NCBI RefSeq assembly: GCF_900116285.1
Contig: NZ_FPAJ01000001.1
Coordinates: 558,001 to 622,000 of the forward strand
Direction: 5' to 3'
Origin: Sulfitobacter marinus
GTDB lineage: Bacteria > Pseudomonadota > Alphaproteobacteria > Rhodobacterales > Rhodobacteraceae
Length of the DNA: 64,000 nt
Part shown: positions 35,713 through 44,763 of the stretch, in pieces
Position numbering within the stretch: position 1 is the stretch's first letter
Layout of the letters: every line of letters starts with the position of its first letter
Notes under the pieces: generated by a model
Database searches by the model: none
The model's input: only the letters and a program-made list of their open reading frames with translations
Told to the model about the DNA's origin: nothing
Program-made: the position numbers and the translations under genes

Positions 35713-37116
35713 GTGGATATTTTGGGCATGGGCGCGCTGGCGCAATCCGAGGCAATGGCTGCAGGCAGTCTGAGTGCCGTGGAACTGATGGAAGCCAGTC
35801 TGGGGCGGATCGAGGCGGCAAACCGGCAGGTCAATGCAATCGTGTCGCTGCGCAGTAAAGACGCATTGATGGCGGAGGCGCAGGCCGCAGATGCGATGCC
35901 GCGCAAGGGCTGGCTGCATGGCATGCCGATGGCGATCAAGGACTTGGCGGATGCGGAGGGGCTGCCGACCTCGATGGGGTCGCCGTTGTTTGCCGGTCAG
36001 GTCGCACAAACAGACAGTGTTTTCGTCGGGCGGTTGCGTGCGACCGGGGCCATTATCATCGGCAAGACCAACACGCCGGAATTTGGTCTTGGAAGTCACA
36101 CGTTCAACCCGGTACATGGTGCGACCTGTAACCCCTATGATCTGGCTAAATCGGCGGGTGGGTCGTCGGGCGGGGCCGCGGCGGCTTTGGCCTGCGGGAT
36201 GGTCAGTGTTGCCGACGGGTCGGACATGATGGGCAGCTTGCGCAACCCGGCGGGGTGGAACAACGTGTACGGGATGCGGCCCAGTTGGGGCAGGGTACCG
36301 GGCGAGCCTGAGGGCGATATGTATCTGCACCAGCTGTCCACATCGGGGCCGATGGCACGCTGCCCACGGGATTTGGCGGCCTTGTTGGATACGATGGCGG
36401 GGCCTGACCGGCGACAACCGTTCGGGACCAGCGCTGACGCCACTTTGCCACAGATGGGCGGCCAGGCTGCTACCATGAGGATCGGCTGGCTTGGTGACTG
36501 GGGCGGGGCCTTTCCCTATGCCGATGGGATTAGTGCGCTTAGCGAGGCGGCCGTGGGGCAAATCGCGGATCTGGGACATGAGGTGGCAGATGTGCCGCCG
36601 CCCTTTGACGCGGGGCGCATGTGGGATGCGTGGATAACCTTGCGCTCCTTTGCTGTGGCAGGTGGGCTTGGTGCGCTTTTCGAGGATCCGGAGAAAAGGC
36701 AGGGACTTAAGCCGGCCGCTATCTGGGAGATAGAGCGTGGGCTGGGCTTGAGCGCACGGGACGTGCAGCGCGCCAGCGAGGCCCGGTCGGATTGGTACCG
36801 CGCTGCGATGGATTTGTTCGACCGTGTTGATGTGCTGGTTTTGCCCTCGGCGCAGGTGTGGCCCTTTGCGGTGGAAGAGGTTCACCCCACCGAGATCGTC
36901 GGACAAGCGATGGACAGCTACCACCGCTGGATGCAGGTGGTCGTGCCAGCCAGTTTGATCGGTTTGCCGGTGGTGAATGTGCCCGCGGGGTTTGGCAATG
37001 ACGGCTTGCCCGGCGGATTGCAACTGATCGGGCGTCCGGGCGGCGATGCGCAATTGCTTAGACTGGCGCAGCAATGGCATGAGGCCACGCATTGGCCGCA
37101 AGTCCGGCGGCCATGA
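35713..37116 (+). CDS. amidase (amidase-signature family)
   Basis: 467 residues from a GTG start. The Ser-cisSer-Lys triad is present: catalytic lysine in MPMAIKDLADAEG (about residue 77), and serines in SAGGSSGGAAAALACG (about 150-175). The conserved GSIR-like loop reads GSDMMGSLRNPAGW. The substrate is not predictable from sequence; GatA is unlikely because no gatC/gatB lies nearby. Only a few bases separate it from the convergent minus-strand genes. Confidence 0.9.
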   Translation: MDILGMGALAQSEAMAAGSLSAVELMEASLGRIEAANRQVNAIVSLRSKDALMAEAQAADAMPRKGWLHGMPMAIKDLADAEGLPTSMGSPLFAGQVAQTDSVFVGRLRATGAIIIGKTNTPEFGLGSHTFNPVHGATCNPYDLAKSAGGSSGGAAAALACGMVSVADGSDMMGSLRNPAGWNNVYGMRPSWGRVPGEPEGDMYLHQLSTSGPMARCPRDLAALLDTMAGPDRRQPFGTSADATLPQMGGQAATMRIGWLGDWGGAFPYADGISALSEAAVGQIADLGHEVADVPPPFDAGRMWDAWITLRSFAVAGGLGALFEDPEKRQGLKPAAIWEIERGLGLSARDVQRASEARSDWYRAAMDLFDRVDVLVLPSAQVWPFAVEEVHPTEIVGQAMDSYHRWMQVVVPASLIGLPVVNVPAGFGNDGLPGGLQLIGRPGGDAQLLRLAQQWHEATHWPQVRRP

Positions 37117-37120
37117 TCCG

Positions 37121-37339
37121 TTAAAGCGGGGTTTCGCGCCCTTGGGCCACCAGATCGGCGCGCAATGCCGATGTGTCTTGGTGATCTGTTTCCAGCGCAA
37201 AAACATAGGCGTGGGTCAGATAAAATCCGGCAGCATTAGGATCATGCGTGCGCGCCGCAGCGGCCCTATAGAGCCCGACCAATGCGCCGTGATCGCGTGC
37301 CGTATGGGCCGCTAGGAGCTGCGCGTTCAGATCGCACAT
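37121..37339 (-). CDS. small conserved protein coupled to the Rieske oxygenase gene
   Basis: 72 residues, soluble, rich in Ala and Leu, with predicted helices (LNAQLLAAHTARDHGALVGLYRAAAAR, LTHAYVFALE). It starts 13 bases inside the end of the oxygenase gene in another frame, so translation is probably coupled. TPR-like character is possible. I recall similar small genes next to oxygenases in Roseobacter genomes, but have no function for it. Confidence 0.6.
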   Translation of the reverse strand: MCDLNAQLLAAHTARDHGALVGLYRAAAARTHDPNAAGFYLTHAYVFALETDHQDTSALRADLVAQGRETPL

Positions 37340-38484
37340 GATGTTTTGCGGTGGCTTTCCAGCAGTGCCGCGATCCAGTCGTGAAACATATGGGTTGGCC
37401 CATCCATGGCTGGCGAAAACCGCCCCCCATCAAATTTAACCGCATGTCGGCCGCGCTGCATTCCTTCGACGACAAAAATATCCTCTTTGAAAACCAGCTT
37501 CCACTGCTCGGTATTGCGCGTCCGCAGTTCGGGGTCGGTGTTGGGGTCGGCATAGTATATATGGACATGTTCAGTGGTTTTTTCCGGGCCTTCGGGAACC
37601 AGAATGATTGCGAATGTGTGATCTCGGTGCACCCCAAAAAGCACGTTGGGATAGGCCGTGACATATTCGGCCCCGGTGTTCCATTGCTCTGAAAGACCGG
37701 CAAAATCGGGAAAGCTTTGTCCATTTTCATCGGTAAGTTGGCGATATACCCGTGTGCCCTGACCAGAGTATTGTCCCGCCTTTTCAATACTATAGTGATC
37801 CTCCAGCCGGGAATAGCTGTTCAGGCCCGGATGCACCCACGGCAGGTGATAGCTCTCGCAGTAGTTTTCGACCGCCAGCTTCCAGTTGCAATTCACGCTG
37901 AGCTGAAAGCGGCTGTCGGCACCGCCGTGATGCAGCGGCTTGCCAAATTCGGCCCACCTTGCAATCAGATCGGCGTTGGCCTGGTCAAATGGCGCGGCCG
38001 TGCCCGAGATATTGATCCAGATGACATCCATCCAGACATGGTTGCGGATTTCGACAAGGCCCAACAGATCGCGATCAATGCCGGGGTGGGTGTTCTGCCC
38101 CGGCCCGCCCACATGCGGCGTGGAGACAAGACGGCCTTCGGTGCTGTAGCACCAACTGTGGTAGGGGCAGCGGATGGCACCTTGAATATTGCGTGGGGCA
38201 TCGACAAGGATCATGCCGCGATGCCGACAGGTATTTTGAAACACCCGCACCGCGCCCGACTTATCCCGCAGCACAAGCAGGGGCATGCCCAGAAAATTCA
38301 AGGGAACAGCGTCTCCAACGGCAGGCACATCAGATGCGGTGGCAAGGCCGGACCAGTTGTTGAACAGGACGGCTTGGCGTTCCTCAGCAAACAGGGCCGG
38401 ATCGATGTAATGGGCATTGCCAAGACCGTTTGCCTGTTCAATCGGGCGGCGCACCTGGCGCAGATCGGTATGGGGCATGTTCAT
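37327..38484 (-). CDS. Rieske-type ring-hydroxylating oxygenase alpha subunit
   Basis: 385 residues. The Rieske [2Fe-2S] centre is CRHRG...RCPYHSW. The mononuclear iron motif is ENYCESYHLPWVH (H-x4-H), with a distant Asp expected as third ligand. The residue linking the two centres is Glu (ESYH) rather than the usual Asp, as in carnitine oxygenase CntA-like enzymes, so oxidative demethylation of a quaternary amine is a fair guess. No reductase subunit is adjacent. It is probably controlled by the XRE-type gene upstream. Confidence 0.88.
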   Translation of the reverse strand: MNMPHTDLRQVRRPIEQANGLGNAHYIDPALFAEERQAVLFNNWSGLATASDVPAVGDAVPLNFLGMPLLVLRDKSGAVRVFQNTCRHRGMILVDAPRNIQGAIRCPYHSWCYSTEGRLVSTPHVGGPGQNTHPGIDRDLLGLVEIRNHVWMDVIWINISGTAAPFDQANADLIARWAEFGKPLHHGGADSRFQLSVNCNWKLAVENYCESYHLPWVHPGLNSYSRLEDHYSIEKAGQYSGQGTRVYRQLTDENGQSFPDFAGLSEQWNTGAEYVTAYPNVLFGVHRDHTFAIILVPEGPEKTTEHVHIYYADPNTDPELRTRNTEQWKLVFKEDIFVVEGMQRGRHAVKFDGGRFSPAMDGPTHMFHDWIAALLESHRKTSCAI

Positions 38485-38586
38485 GACGCTCTCCTCGCTG
38501 GTGCGTCAACGCTACTGGCTATGGGTAAAATGTCCGTGCATTTTGCGACCTGTTTTTCTCGACTGCGACATGGGACGGGCGCTGCC

Positions 38587-39381
38587 CTACGAGAATTCCT
38601 CATCCGGGCGTAGCAACCGTTGGTGAAACACCGGCAGGTCGTGGACGGAATAGAAGCCTTTTTCCCGCGCAGCCTGCAGCACGTAATGCGTCTCTTGGGT
38701 CAGGTATTCATAGACCACGCGGGTCACGCGCATCCCTGCGGACCCTTCGGGGATCGTCCGAGTGGTATAGCCGACCCAAAAGTTATTCCCAAAAGACGCC
38801 ACGCGCCCCAGATAGTTGAAAGACGAGGTCATCGCGTTCTTGCGCCCTGCGATGACCGCGAGGCCTTCTTCTTGGGGCAGGACCGCGCCCCTGAACTCGC
38901 GGTATTTGGGGGCCGTCGGCAAAGATTGCATGCGCATTGCTTCGGCAGTCTCGTACCCGCGCAGATAGGTCGCATTGCCTTTGCGACAGACGTAGACAAG
39001 GCCAATGACGAAAACATCACTGTCAATGAAGCTGCGCCTTGAGAACCGATAAAAGCCGCTTGGAAAGACGCTTTCGGGGATGCAGGTGATGTCTGCCATC
39101 AAGAAGTCGTTAACGTAATTGCCCAAGCTGACAGAGGCCGGCTTGACGATCTCGTCCAGGGGTTCAAGCATAATCCGTGCATTCACATCGAAAAAAGCAC
39201 AGATACGGGCAAGGATGTCCGGCCTAGGAAAGCTTTCACCCGATAGATAGCGGTTGAATTGGGTTCTGTTTATTCCAAGCGCGCTTGCGAGGGCGGTGAT
39301 TGACGGCTGATCCTTGGACAAAAGCCGCAGATTTTCACCAAATACCGATCTAATTTTTGCAGGGTTTTCAGTCTTGGCCAT
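38587..39381 (-). CDS. XRE-family transcriptional regulator
   Basis: 264 residues from the ATG at 39381. The helix-turn-helix spans about residues 10-65 (VFGENLRLLSKDQPSITALASALGINRTQFNRYLSGESFPRPDILARI). The C-terminal about 190 residues form an uncharacterised ligand-type domain with no recognised motif. It lies directly upstream of the Rieske oxygenase gene in the same orientation (102-base gap), so control of that gene is likely. Confidence 0.85.
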   Translation of the reverse strand: MAKTENPAKIRSVFGENLRLLSKDQPSITALASALGINRTQFNRYLSGESFPRPDILARICAFFDVNARIMLEPLDEIVKPASVSLGNYVNDFLMADITCIPESVFPSGFYRFSRRSFIDSDVFVIGLVYVCRKGNATYLRGYETAEAMRMQSLPTAPKYREFRGAVLPQEEGLAVIAGRKNAMTSSFNYLGRVASFGNNFWVGYTTRTIPEGSAGMRVTRVVYEYLTQETHYVLQAAREKGFYSVHDLPVFHQRLLRPDEEFS

Positions 39382-39579
39382 GCTCCGCCCCCCCCGATCA
39401 CTCAAGGTTGTATTAATTATATATTCTTTACAAGGGACATATGGTTAACAGGCAGTTGACGCTAATCCGCGTCAAAACACATAGCGAACGACACAAAATG
39501 AGAAGGCAAAAAAATCGACAAACCATTGAATTTTGGCGATAACTCAACTCTAGATTTTGATTATAAGAAGGGGTGCAAA

Positions 39580-39915
39580 ATGTACGGTGTTGTTCTGTGG
39601 AGCGATGTTTCAGACAAAAAAGCCGTCTTTTGGTGCGAAGATCACGGCGATTTGGCCTATTTCGGCGGTTCTCAGGACAGTCAAAACATCACTTTTGATG
39701 CCGGTGATCTTGTTGAATTCGACGTCACGTTGAAAAGTAAGCTTAGAACAGCCAGCAATCCGCGAGTCGTTCGCGAAAAGCTGGACGTTGATCTTCCTGC
39801 TAAATTATTGGGTAACGGCCCCGTTAAAAGAGCGGCTCAGCCGTCTGCTGAAATTCTCCCGTTTCAAAGCAGACAGCATGTGTGTTCACCCGCGTGCGGG
39901 GGCAGAATAGCCTAA
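39580..39915 (+). CDS. small cold-shock-like OB-fold protein (putative)
   Basis: 111 residues from the ATG at 39580, which has an AAGGGG ribosome site; an earlier in-frame start at 39526 lacks one. MYGVVLWSD, AVFWCEDHGDLAYF and GDLVEFDVTLKSKLRTASNPRVV follow the order of a cold-shock domain (strand, aromatic strand, GxxVxF, A-N-xVV), but the RNP motifs are degenerate. The rest is a low-complexity tail with C-x3-C. Its stop overlaps the convergent ilvH gene by 4 bases. The fold is my inference. Confidence 0.55.
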   Translation: MYGVVLWSDVSDKKAVFWCEDHGDLAYFGGSQDSQNITFDAGDLVEFDVTLKSKLRTASNPRVVREKLDVDLPAKLLGNGPVKRAAQPSAEILPFQSRQHVCSPACGGRIA

Positions 39916-40472
39916 TCGCCGCGGGGCAGGGCGGCAACGCCGGTCCGGGCCACATCGGTCAGCCCCAAGGGCCGCATCAGATCTGCGAAAGCGTCAATTT
40001 TATCCGGCGCGCCGGTGATCTCGAATACAAAGCTTTCGAGCGTACTATCCACAACATTGGCGCGAAAGATATCCGCAAGCCGCAGGGCCTCTACGCGCTT
40101 GTCGCCGGTCCCCGATACTTTGAACATCGCCAACTCGCGCTCGACCGACGGGCCTTCTACCGTCAAATCATGAACCTCATGCACAGGAACGATCCGGCCC
40201 AGTTGCGCTTTTATCTGTTCAATGACCTGCGGCGTGCCCGAGGTGACAATCGTGATCCGGCTCCGGTGTCCGGTGTGGTCAACCTCGGCGACGGTAAGGC
40301 TGTCGATGTTATACCCGCGTCCCGAGAACAACCCGATCACCCGTGCTAGGACACCTGGTTCGTTCTCGACCAGAACAGCAAGGGTGTGGCGTTCGATCAC
40401 GTCCGAAAAATTTGGACGCAGGTTATAGGCGGAATGGCTGGTAGAGCCTTTTTTGATTTTTAGCGCTGACAT
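39912..40472 (-). CDS. ilvH: acetolactate synthase small (regulatory) subunit
   Basis: 186 residues. The N-terminal ACT domain (TLAVLVENEPGVLARVIGLFSGRGYNIDSLTV) binds valine for feedback inhibition, and a C-terminal domain follows. It partners the large subunit encoded upstream on the same strand. The operon has a leader peptide/attenuator at 42365-42464, so expression should fall when branched-chain amino acids are plentiful. Confidence 0.96.
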   Translation of the reverse strand: MSALKIKKGSTSHSAYNLRPNFSDVIERHTLAVLVENEPGVLARVIGLFSGRGYNIDSLTVAEVDHTGHRSRITIVTSGTPQVIEQIKAQLGRIVPVHEVHDLTVEGPSVERELAMFKVSGTGDKRVEALRLADIFRANVVDSTLESFVFEITGAPDKIDAFADLMRPLGLTDVARTGVAALPRGD

Positions 40473-40501
40473 GTGACTGTCCTTTTCATCTGATTGCGTC
40501 G

Positions 40502-40546
40502 CCGGAGTTTTTCAAAATTCCGGTCCGTTTTCTTTGAAAGAAAACG
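40502..40546 (-). other. two intercistronic hairpins between the acetolactate synthase genes
   Basis: A 10-bp stem with one G-T pair and a 2-base gap (40502-40523, CCGGAGTTTT/AAAATTCCGG) and a perfect 9-bp stem (40526-40546, CGTTTTCTT/AAGAAAACG). Both fall in the 76-base gap between the large-subunit stop and the small-subunit start. They may set transcript stability or relative subunit levels. Confidence 0.6.
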
Positions 40547-40548
40547 CG

Positions 40549-42300
40549 TTACACCAAAACGCTACCCTTAGCGTCGATCACACCTTGCGTATCCACACCG
40601 GCCAACATCATATCATTATGCGCCTTGCCTGACGGGATCATCGGGAAACAGTTCTCGTGCTTTTCCACCAAACAATCGAAAATCACCGGCCCGTCATAGG
40701 TCAGCATTTCCATGATAGCGTCGTCCAGATCATCGGGATCAGAACACAAAATACCCTTGGCCCCGAAAGCCTCGGCCAGTTTCACAAAGTCGGGCAGGGA
40801 TTCAGACCAGCTTTGTGAATAGCGCTCGCCGTGCAGCAATTCCTGCCATTGGCGTACCATGCCCAGCCGTTCATTGTTCAGGATGAACTGCTTAACGGGC
40901 AGGTTATACTGCATCGCGGTGCCCATCTCTTGCATGTTCATCAGCCATGAGGCCTCGCCAGCGACGTTAATAACCAACGCATCAGGATGCGCCATTTGCA
41001 CGCCGATGGATGCAGGAAAGCCATAGCCCATGGTGCCCAGACCGCCCGATGTCATCCAGCGGTTCGGGTCCTCAAAGCCAAGGTATTGCGCGGCCCACAT
41101 CTGATGCTGGCCCACTTCGGTGGTGATATAGCGGTCGTATTTCTTGGTGAGGGCTTCAAGCCGGGCCAGCGCATGCTGCGGCTTGATGACCTTGCCGTTC
41201 TGCTCGAACTTCAGGCAGTCAATGCTGCGCCATTCGTCGATCTGTTTCCACCATTTCGCGACGGCTTCGCTGTTGGTTTTGCGGCCACGGGATTTCCAGA
41301 CCTTCAGCATGTCTTCCAACACGTGGCCCACATCGCCCACAATAGGGATGTCGACGCGGATAATTTTGTTGATCGAGGACGGATCAATATCGATATGTGC
41401 TTTGGTCGATTTGGGGCTGAACATGTCAACAACACCGGTGATCCGGTCGTCGAAACGCGCGCCGATGTTGATCATCAGATCACAGTCGTGCATCGCCATG
41501 TTGGCCTCGTAAAGGCCGTGCATCCCCAGCATCCCCAGCCATTTTTCGCCGGACGCAGGATAGCAGCCCAAACCCATCAGGGTGGAAGTGATCGGAAAGC
41601 CCGTCGCCTCGACCAGTTCACGCAGCAATTGCGATGCGGCAGGGCCGGAGTTGACCACGCCACCGCCAGTGTAGAACACAGGGCGCTTGGCCGTCTCCAT
41701 CGCCGCGACCAATTCGGTGATCGATTCCATATCGCCCTTGAGCGGTGGTTGGTAATGGGACACCGACGGTTTCTTGGGCTCGTAGGTGCCCGTGGCAAAT
41801 TGTACGTCCTTAGGGATGTCGATCAGAACCGGGCCGGGGCGCCCAGAGGTCGCAACATGAAACGCCTCGTGCAGAACGCCGCCCAGCTTGTCCGTCTCTT
41901 TTACCAGCCAGTTATGTTTCGTGCAGGGGCGCGTGATGCCAACAGTGTCGGCCTCTTGGAAAGCATCAGACCCGATCATGAATGTCGGCACCTGACCGGT
42001 CAAAACAACCAGCGGGATCGAATCCAGCAAGGCGTCGGTCAAACCGGTCACCGCATTGGTGGCACCGGGGCCGGAGGTCACCAGAACAACGCCGGGCTTG
42101 CCGGTTGAACGGGCATAGCCTTCGGCGGCATGAACGGCCCCTTGTTCATGGCGCACCAAAATATGCTTGATGCTGTTTTGCTGAAACACCTCGTCATAAA
42201 TCGGTAGGACAGCGCCGCCGGGATAGCCAAATACGGTATCGACACCCTGATCAATCAGGGCTTGAACGATCATTTTCGCTCCGGTCATTTTGCGTGTCAT
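40549..42300 (-). CDS. ilvB: acetolactate synthase large (catalytic) subunit
   Basis: 583-residue thiamine-diphosphate enzyme that condenses pyruvate to acetolactate (or with 2-oxobutyrate) in Val, Leu and Ile synthesis. Motifs: GYPGGAVLPIYDE, RHEQGAVHAAEGYAR with the activating Glu, IDIDPSSINK, and GEASWLMNMQE in the ThDP/Mg site (GEA in place of GDG). It heads an operon with the regulatory subunit and has a leader peptide and attenuator upstream. Confidence 0.97.
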   Translation of the reverse strand: MTRKMTGAKMIVQALIDQGVDTVFGYPGGAVLPIYDEVFQQNSIKHILVRHEQGAVHAAEGYARSTGKPGVVLVTSGPGATNAVTGLTDALLDSIPLVVLTGQVPTFMIGSDAFQEADTVGITRPCTKHNWLVKETDKLGGVLHEAFHVATSGRPGPVLIDIPKDVQFATGTYEPKKPSVSHYQPPLKGDMESITELVAAMETAKRPVFYTGGGVVNSGPAASQLLRELVEATGFPITSTLMGLGCYPASGEKWLGMLGMHGLYEANMAMHDCDLMINIGARFDDRITGVVDMFSPKSTKAHIDIDPSSINKIIRVDIPIVGDVGHVLEDMLKVWKSRGRKTNSEAVAKWWKQIDEWRSIDCLKFEQNGKVIKPQHALARLEALTKKYDRYITTEVGQHQMWAAQYLGFEDPNRWMTSGGLGTMGYGFPASIGVQMAHPDALVINVAGEASWLMNMQEMGTAMQYNLPVKQFILNNERLGMVRQWQELLHGERYSQSWSESLPDFVKLAEAFGAKGILCSDPDDLDDAIMEMLTYDGPVIFDCLVEKHENCFPMIPSGKAHNDMMLAGVDTQGVIDAKGSVLV

Positions 42301-42364
42301 CTTGGTGCTCCGTGGGGTGGTGTTTCGGGTCTTGTGTGTCGTTTCAATCTTTGTCGTAGCGCAT

Positions 42365-42390
42365 AAAAAAACCCCCGGTTTTGGCGGGGG
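42365..42390 (-). terminator. ilv attenuator terminator
   Basis: On the minus strand CCCCCG, a 7-base loop and CGGGGG form the stem, followed by seven T. It lies after the leader peptide and 65 bases before ilvB. An inverted repeat GCGCATGG/CCATGCGC links the end of the leader peptide coding region to the base of this stem, giving a possible alternative structure. Confidence 0.85.
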
Positions 42391-42416
42391 CGCATGGTGA
42401 CGATTATGGTCTGCCG

Positions 42417-42464
42417 TTACCGGCCCATGCGCGTGTGTCCTACAATGACGACTAGAATAGTCAT
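42417..42464 (-). CDS. ilv operon leader peptide
   Basis: A 15-residue open frame (MTILVVIVGHTRMGR) with the ribosome site AAAGGAG about nine bases ahead of the ATG at 42464. Six of the first eight residues are Ile, Leu or Val. Together with the terminator between it and ilvB this is the layout of ribosome-mediated attenuation: stalling at Ile/Val/Leu codons when charged tRNAs are scarce should prevent terminator formation. Too short to show in usual gene finding. Confidence 0.85.
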   Translation of the reverse strand: MTILVVIVGHTRMGR

Positions 42465-42630
42465 GGCCAAAGGCTCCTTTTGCGTTGCGGGGAGATTATG
42501 TTCAGGGCAAAGGGGCGTCAATGGGCATTTTAAACAAAATATGTCGCTATGGGTAAAAAATCTTTGCACTTATTGCGCGAGATTCCATTTTTTTGAAGTT
42601 TTGGGCAATGGAGCGGGTGAATCAGGCCTT

Positions 42631-43272
42631 TTAGATACGCACGCCGGTGCCTTGCAGCACACCATGTTCCATTGCGTAGCGGGTCAAACCGGCGGTCGAG
42701 GATATACCCAGCTTGCGTTTGATGTTCTTTCGGTGGGTTTCAACCGTGCGCACCGAGATATCAAGGGTCGCGGCGACTTCCTTGTTGGCCTTGCCCTGCG
42801 CAAGCTGCAAAAGAATGGTCTGTTCGCGTTCCGTCAGCGCATCACGAGACGTATCTTTGGGTTCAAGCGACCCTTGCGCGCCGGTGCAAAGATAGCGCTG
42901 GCCCTGCATCACCGTATCAATGGCCAGCTTGATCTCGTCAGTTGGCACGTCTTTGAGGATATAGCCCATCGCCCCGTGACTAAGCGCCGAGGATATATAC
43001 TCGGGGTTATCATGCATCGACAAAATCACGATCCGCATGTCGGGGCGGCGTTCCAGCACGATCTCGGTCGCGGATAGCCCGCCCACATCAGGCATGTTCA
43101 GGTCCATCAAAATCACATCGGGGTTCAGATCCTCGAACTGATCAATCGCCCTGCGGCCATTCGACAGGCAGCCCACCACTTCGATGTCGTCATAGCTTTC
43201 GAGGATCGATTGGATGCCTTCTGCGACCATGGGGTGATCATCGACAATCATGACTTTGACGGGGGCGGACAT
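42631..43272 (-). CDS. NarL/FixJ-family response regulator
   Basis: 213 residues: receiver domain with phospho-acceptor D57 (PDVILMDLNMPDVGG) and acidic pair VDDHP near the N-terminus, then a C-terminal LuxR-type helix-turn-helix (LTEREQTILLQLAQGKANKEVAATLDISVRTVETH). It pairs with the histidine kinase 11 bases upstream. It is likely to act on the divergent TRAP operon, whose upstream region has repeated half-sites. Confidence 0.93.
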   Translation of the reverse strand: MSAPVKVMIVDDHPMVAEGIQSILESYDDIEVVGCLSNGRRAIDQFEDLNPDVILMDLNMPDVGGLSATEIVLERRPDMRIVILSMHDNPEYISSALSHGAMGYILKDVPTDEIKLAIDTVMQGQRYLCTGAQGSLEPKDTSRDALTEREQTILLQLAQGKANKEVAATLDISVRTVETHRKNIKRKLGISSTAGLTRYAMEHGVLQGTGVRI

Positions 43273-43283
43273 GGTAAGACTTT

Positions 43284-44702
43284 CTAAGGGTTCCGGGCAG
43301 AGGTGCCAAGGCTGGGTTCCGGCGGCAGCAGATGTGTCAACGGGACCGACGCCCGGACCCGCGTGCCACCTTCGCTTGAGGTTTCCAACGAAAGGCTACC
43401 GCCCAGCTGATCCATGCGTTCTTGCATATTGCGCAGACCAAGGCCACCAGCGCCTTGCTCTTGGGTGAAAATGCCGCGGCCATTATCCGTGATCTCAAGG
43501 GTGGCCCCTTGGCGGTGGCCCCGCAGATCAACCTTTACTTCGGTTGCGCCAGCGTGACGTTCAATATTTGTCAGGGCTTCTTGGGCGATACGATACAGCG
43601 CGATCTTGGCGTCGTTATCCAGCCGATTGCGAAAAACCACGGTGTTAAATCGACAGGTAATTCCGGTGCGCCTTGAAAACTCCTCGACCAGCGTTTTCAG
43701 GGCAGGGCCCAGCCCCAGATCATCCAGCACGCCGGGGCGCAGATCGCGGCTGATGCGACGGACTTCGGATATGGCCTCGCCCAGACTATCGATCCCTTTG
43801 CCCAGCGGTTCTGCAGCGCGCCGGTCGCCCCGATCAAGACGACGGCGTGCGTTATCAAGGGCATAGCGGACCCCGACCAAGATCTGACTGATGCCATCAT
43901 GCAACTCGCGGGCGACACGGCCGCGTTCTTCCTCTTGGGCGTCAAACACCCGTTGGGTCAGCTTTTTCAGCTTGGCATCTGCCAGTCTGCGTTCGCGCAG
44001 GTTCACCAACATGCCAGTGCCGAAAACCACCAGCAGCGCGGCAAGGGTAATGGCACCGATATATAGAAAGGTACGCTGCACGCGGGCCAGAACATCAGCA
44101 CGGGCCGACGCGACGCTGGACAAGATATCGTCGATATAAACGCCTGTCCCAACTGCCCACCGCCAACTGGGAAATGACGTCACATAGGTGATCATCTGCG
44201 CCTCGACCCCGGTAGACGGTTTTGGCCACAGATAGGTGTGATAGCCGCCGCCTGCGCGGGCGATGCGGATCAATTCGTCGACCACTGGGGTACCGGCGCT
44301 GTCGGTTTCACCACTGTAATTTTTATTGATCCGGTCGGTCTGGCGAGGGCTAACAAGGGCGTTGCCGTCGAAATCATAGACAAAGAACTGCCCTTCCTCG
44401 CCGTAAATCATCGCAGACAAAATCTGCGCAACCTGTGCCTTGGCGGCCTCGTCCTGCGGGGATGCGGACCCGTAAACAAAATAGAACCCGTTGCGCGCCT
44501 GGGTCACATAATTGCGCAGCTCGATCTTTTTGGCGGCAATCAACTGGTTTTCGAGTGTGTTAATCTCGCGGTCTGCCAATGCCTTAGCCTGTAGCGCCAC
44601 GACAATAGCGATGCCCGCAACCGCCAGCACCAGCGGTACTGCAGCGAGGAGCGTCAGCTTTTGGGCGTAGGTGGGGGCAAGGCGGGAAATCAGTCGACGC
44701 AT
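43284..44702 (-). CDS. Cache-domain sensor histidine kinase
   Basis: 472 residues. TM1 (about 15-37) and TM2 (about 213-233) flank a periplasmic single Cache domain (GEEGQFFVYDFDGNALVSP, WRWAVGTGVYIDDI). The cytoplasmic part is HisKA_3 with H268 in ARELHDGISQILVGV and an ATPase domain (GLGLRNMQERMDQLGG). Single Cache domains often sense organic acids, fitting control of the adjacent TRAP transporter. It is cotranscribed with the response regulator. Confidence 0.92.
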   Translation of the reverse strand: MRRLISRLAPTYAQKLTLLAAVPLVLAVAGIAIVVALQAKALADREINTLENQLIAAKKIELRNYVTQARNGFYFVYGSASPQDEAAKAQVAQILSAMIYGEEGQFFVYDFDGNALVSPRQTDRINKNYSGETDSAGTPVVDELIRIARAGGGYHTYLWPKPSTGVEAQMITYVTSFPSWRWAVGTGVYIDDILSSVASARADVLARVQRTFLYIGAITLAALLVVFGTGMLVNLRERRLADAKLKKLTQRVFDAQEEERGRVARELHDGISQILVGVRYALDNARRRLDRGDRRAAEPLGKGIDSLGEAISEVRRISRDLRPGVLDDLGLGPALKTLVEEFSRRTGITCRFNTVVFRNRLDNDAKIALYRIAQEALTNIERHAGATEVKVDLRGHRQGATLEITDNGRGIFTQEQGAGGLGLRNMQERMDQLGGSLSLETSSEGGTRVRASVPLTHLLPPEPSLGTSARNP

Positions 44703-44763
44703 GTGATTCTGGTAAAGGGAATCAAAACCGAATCAAAGGGGGAGTTCACAAGCACAACATGAC

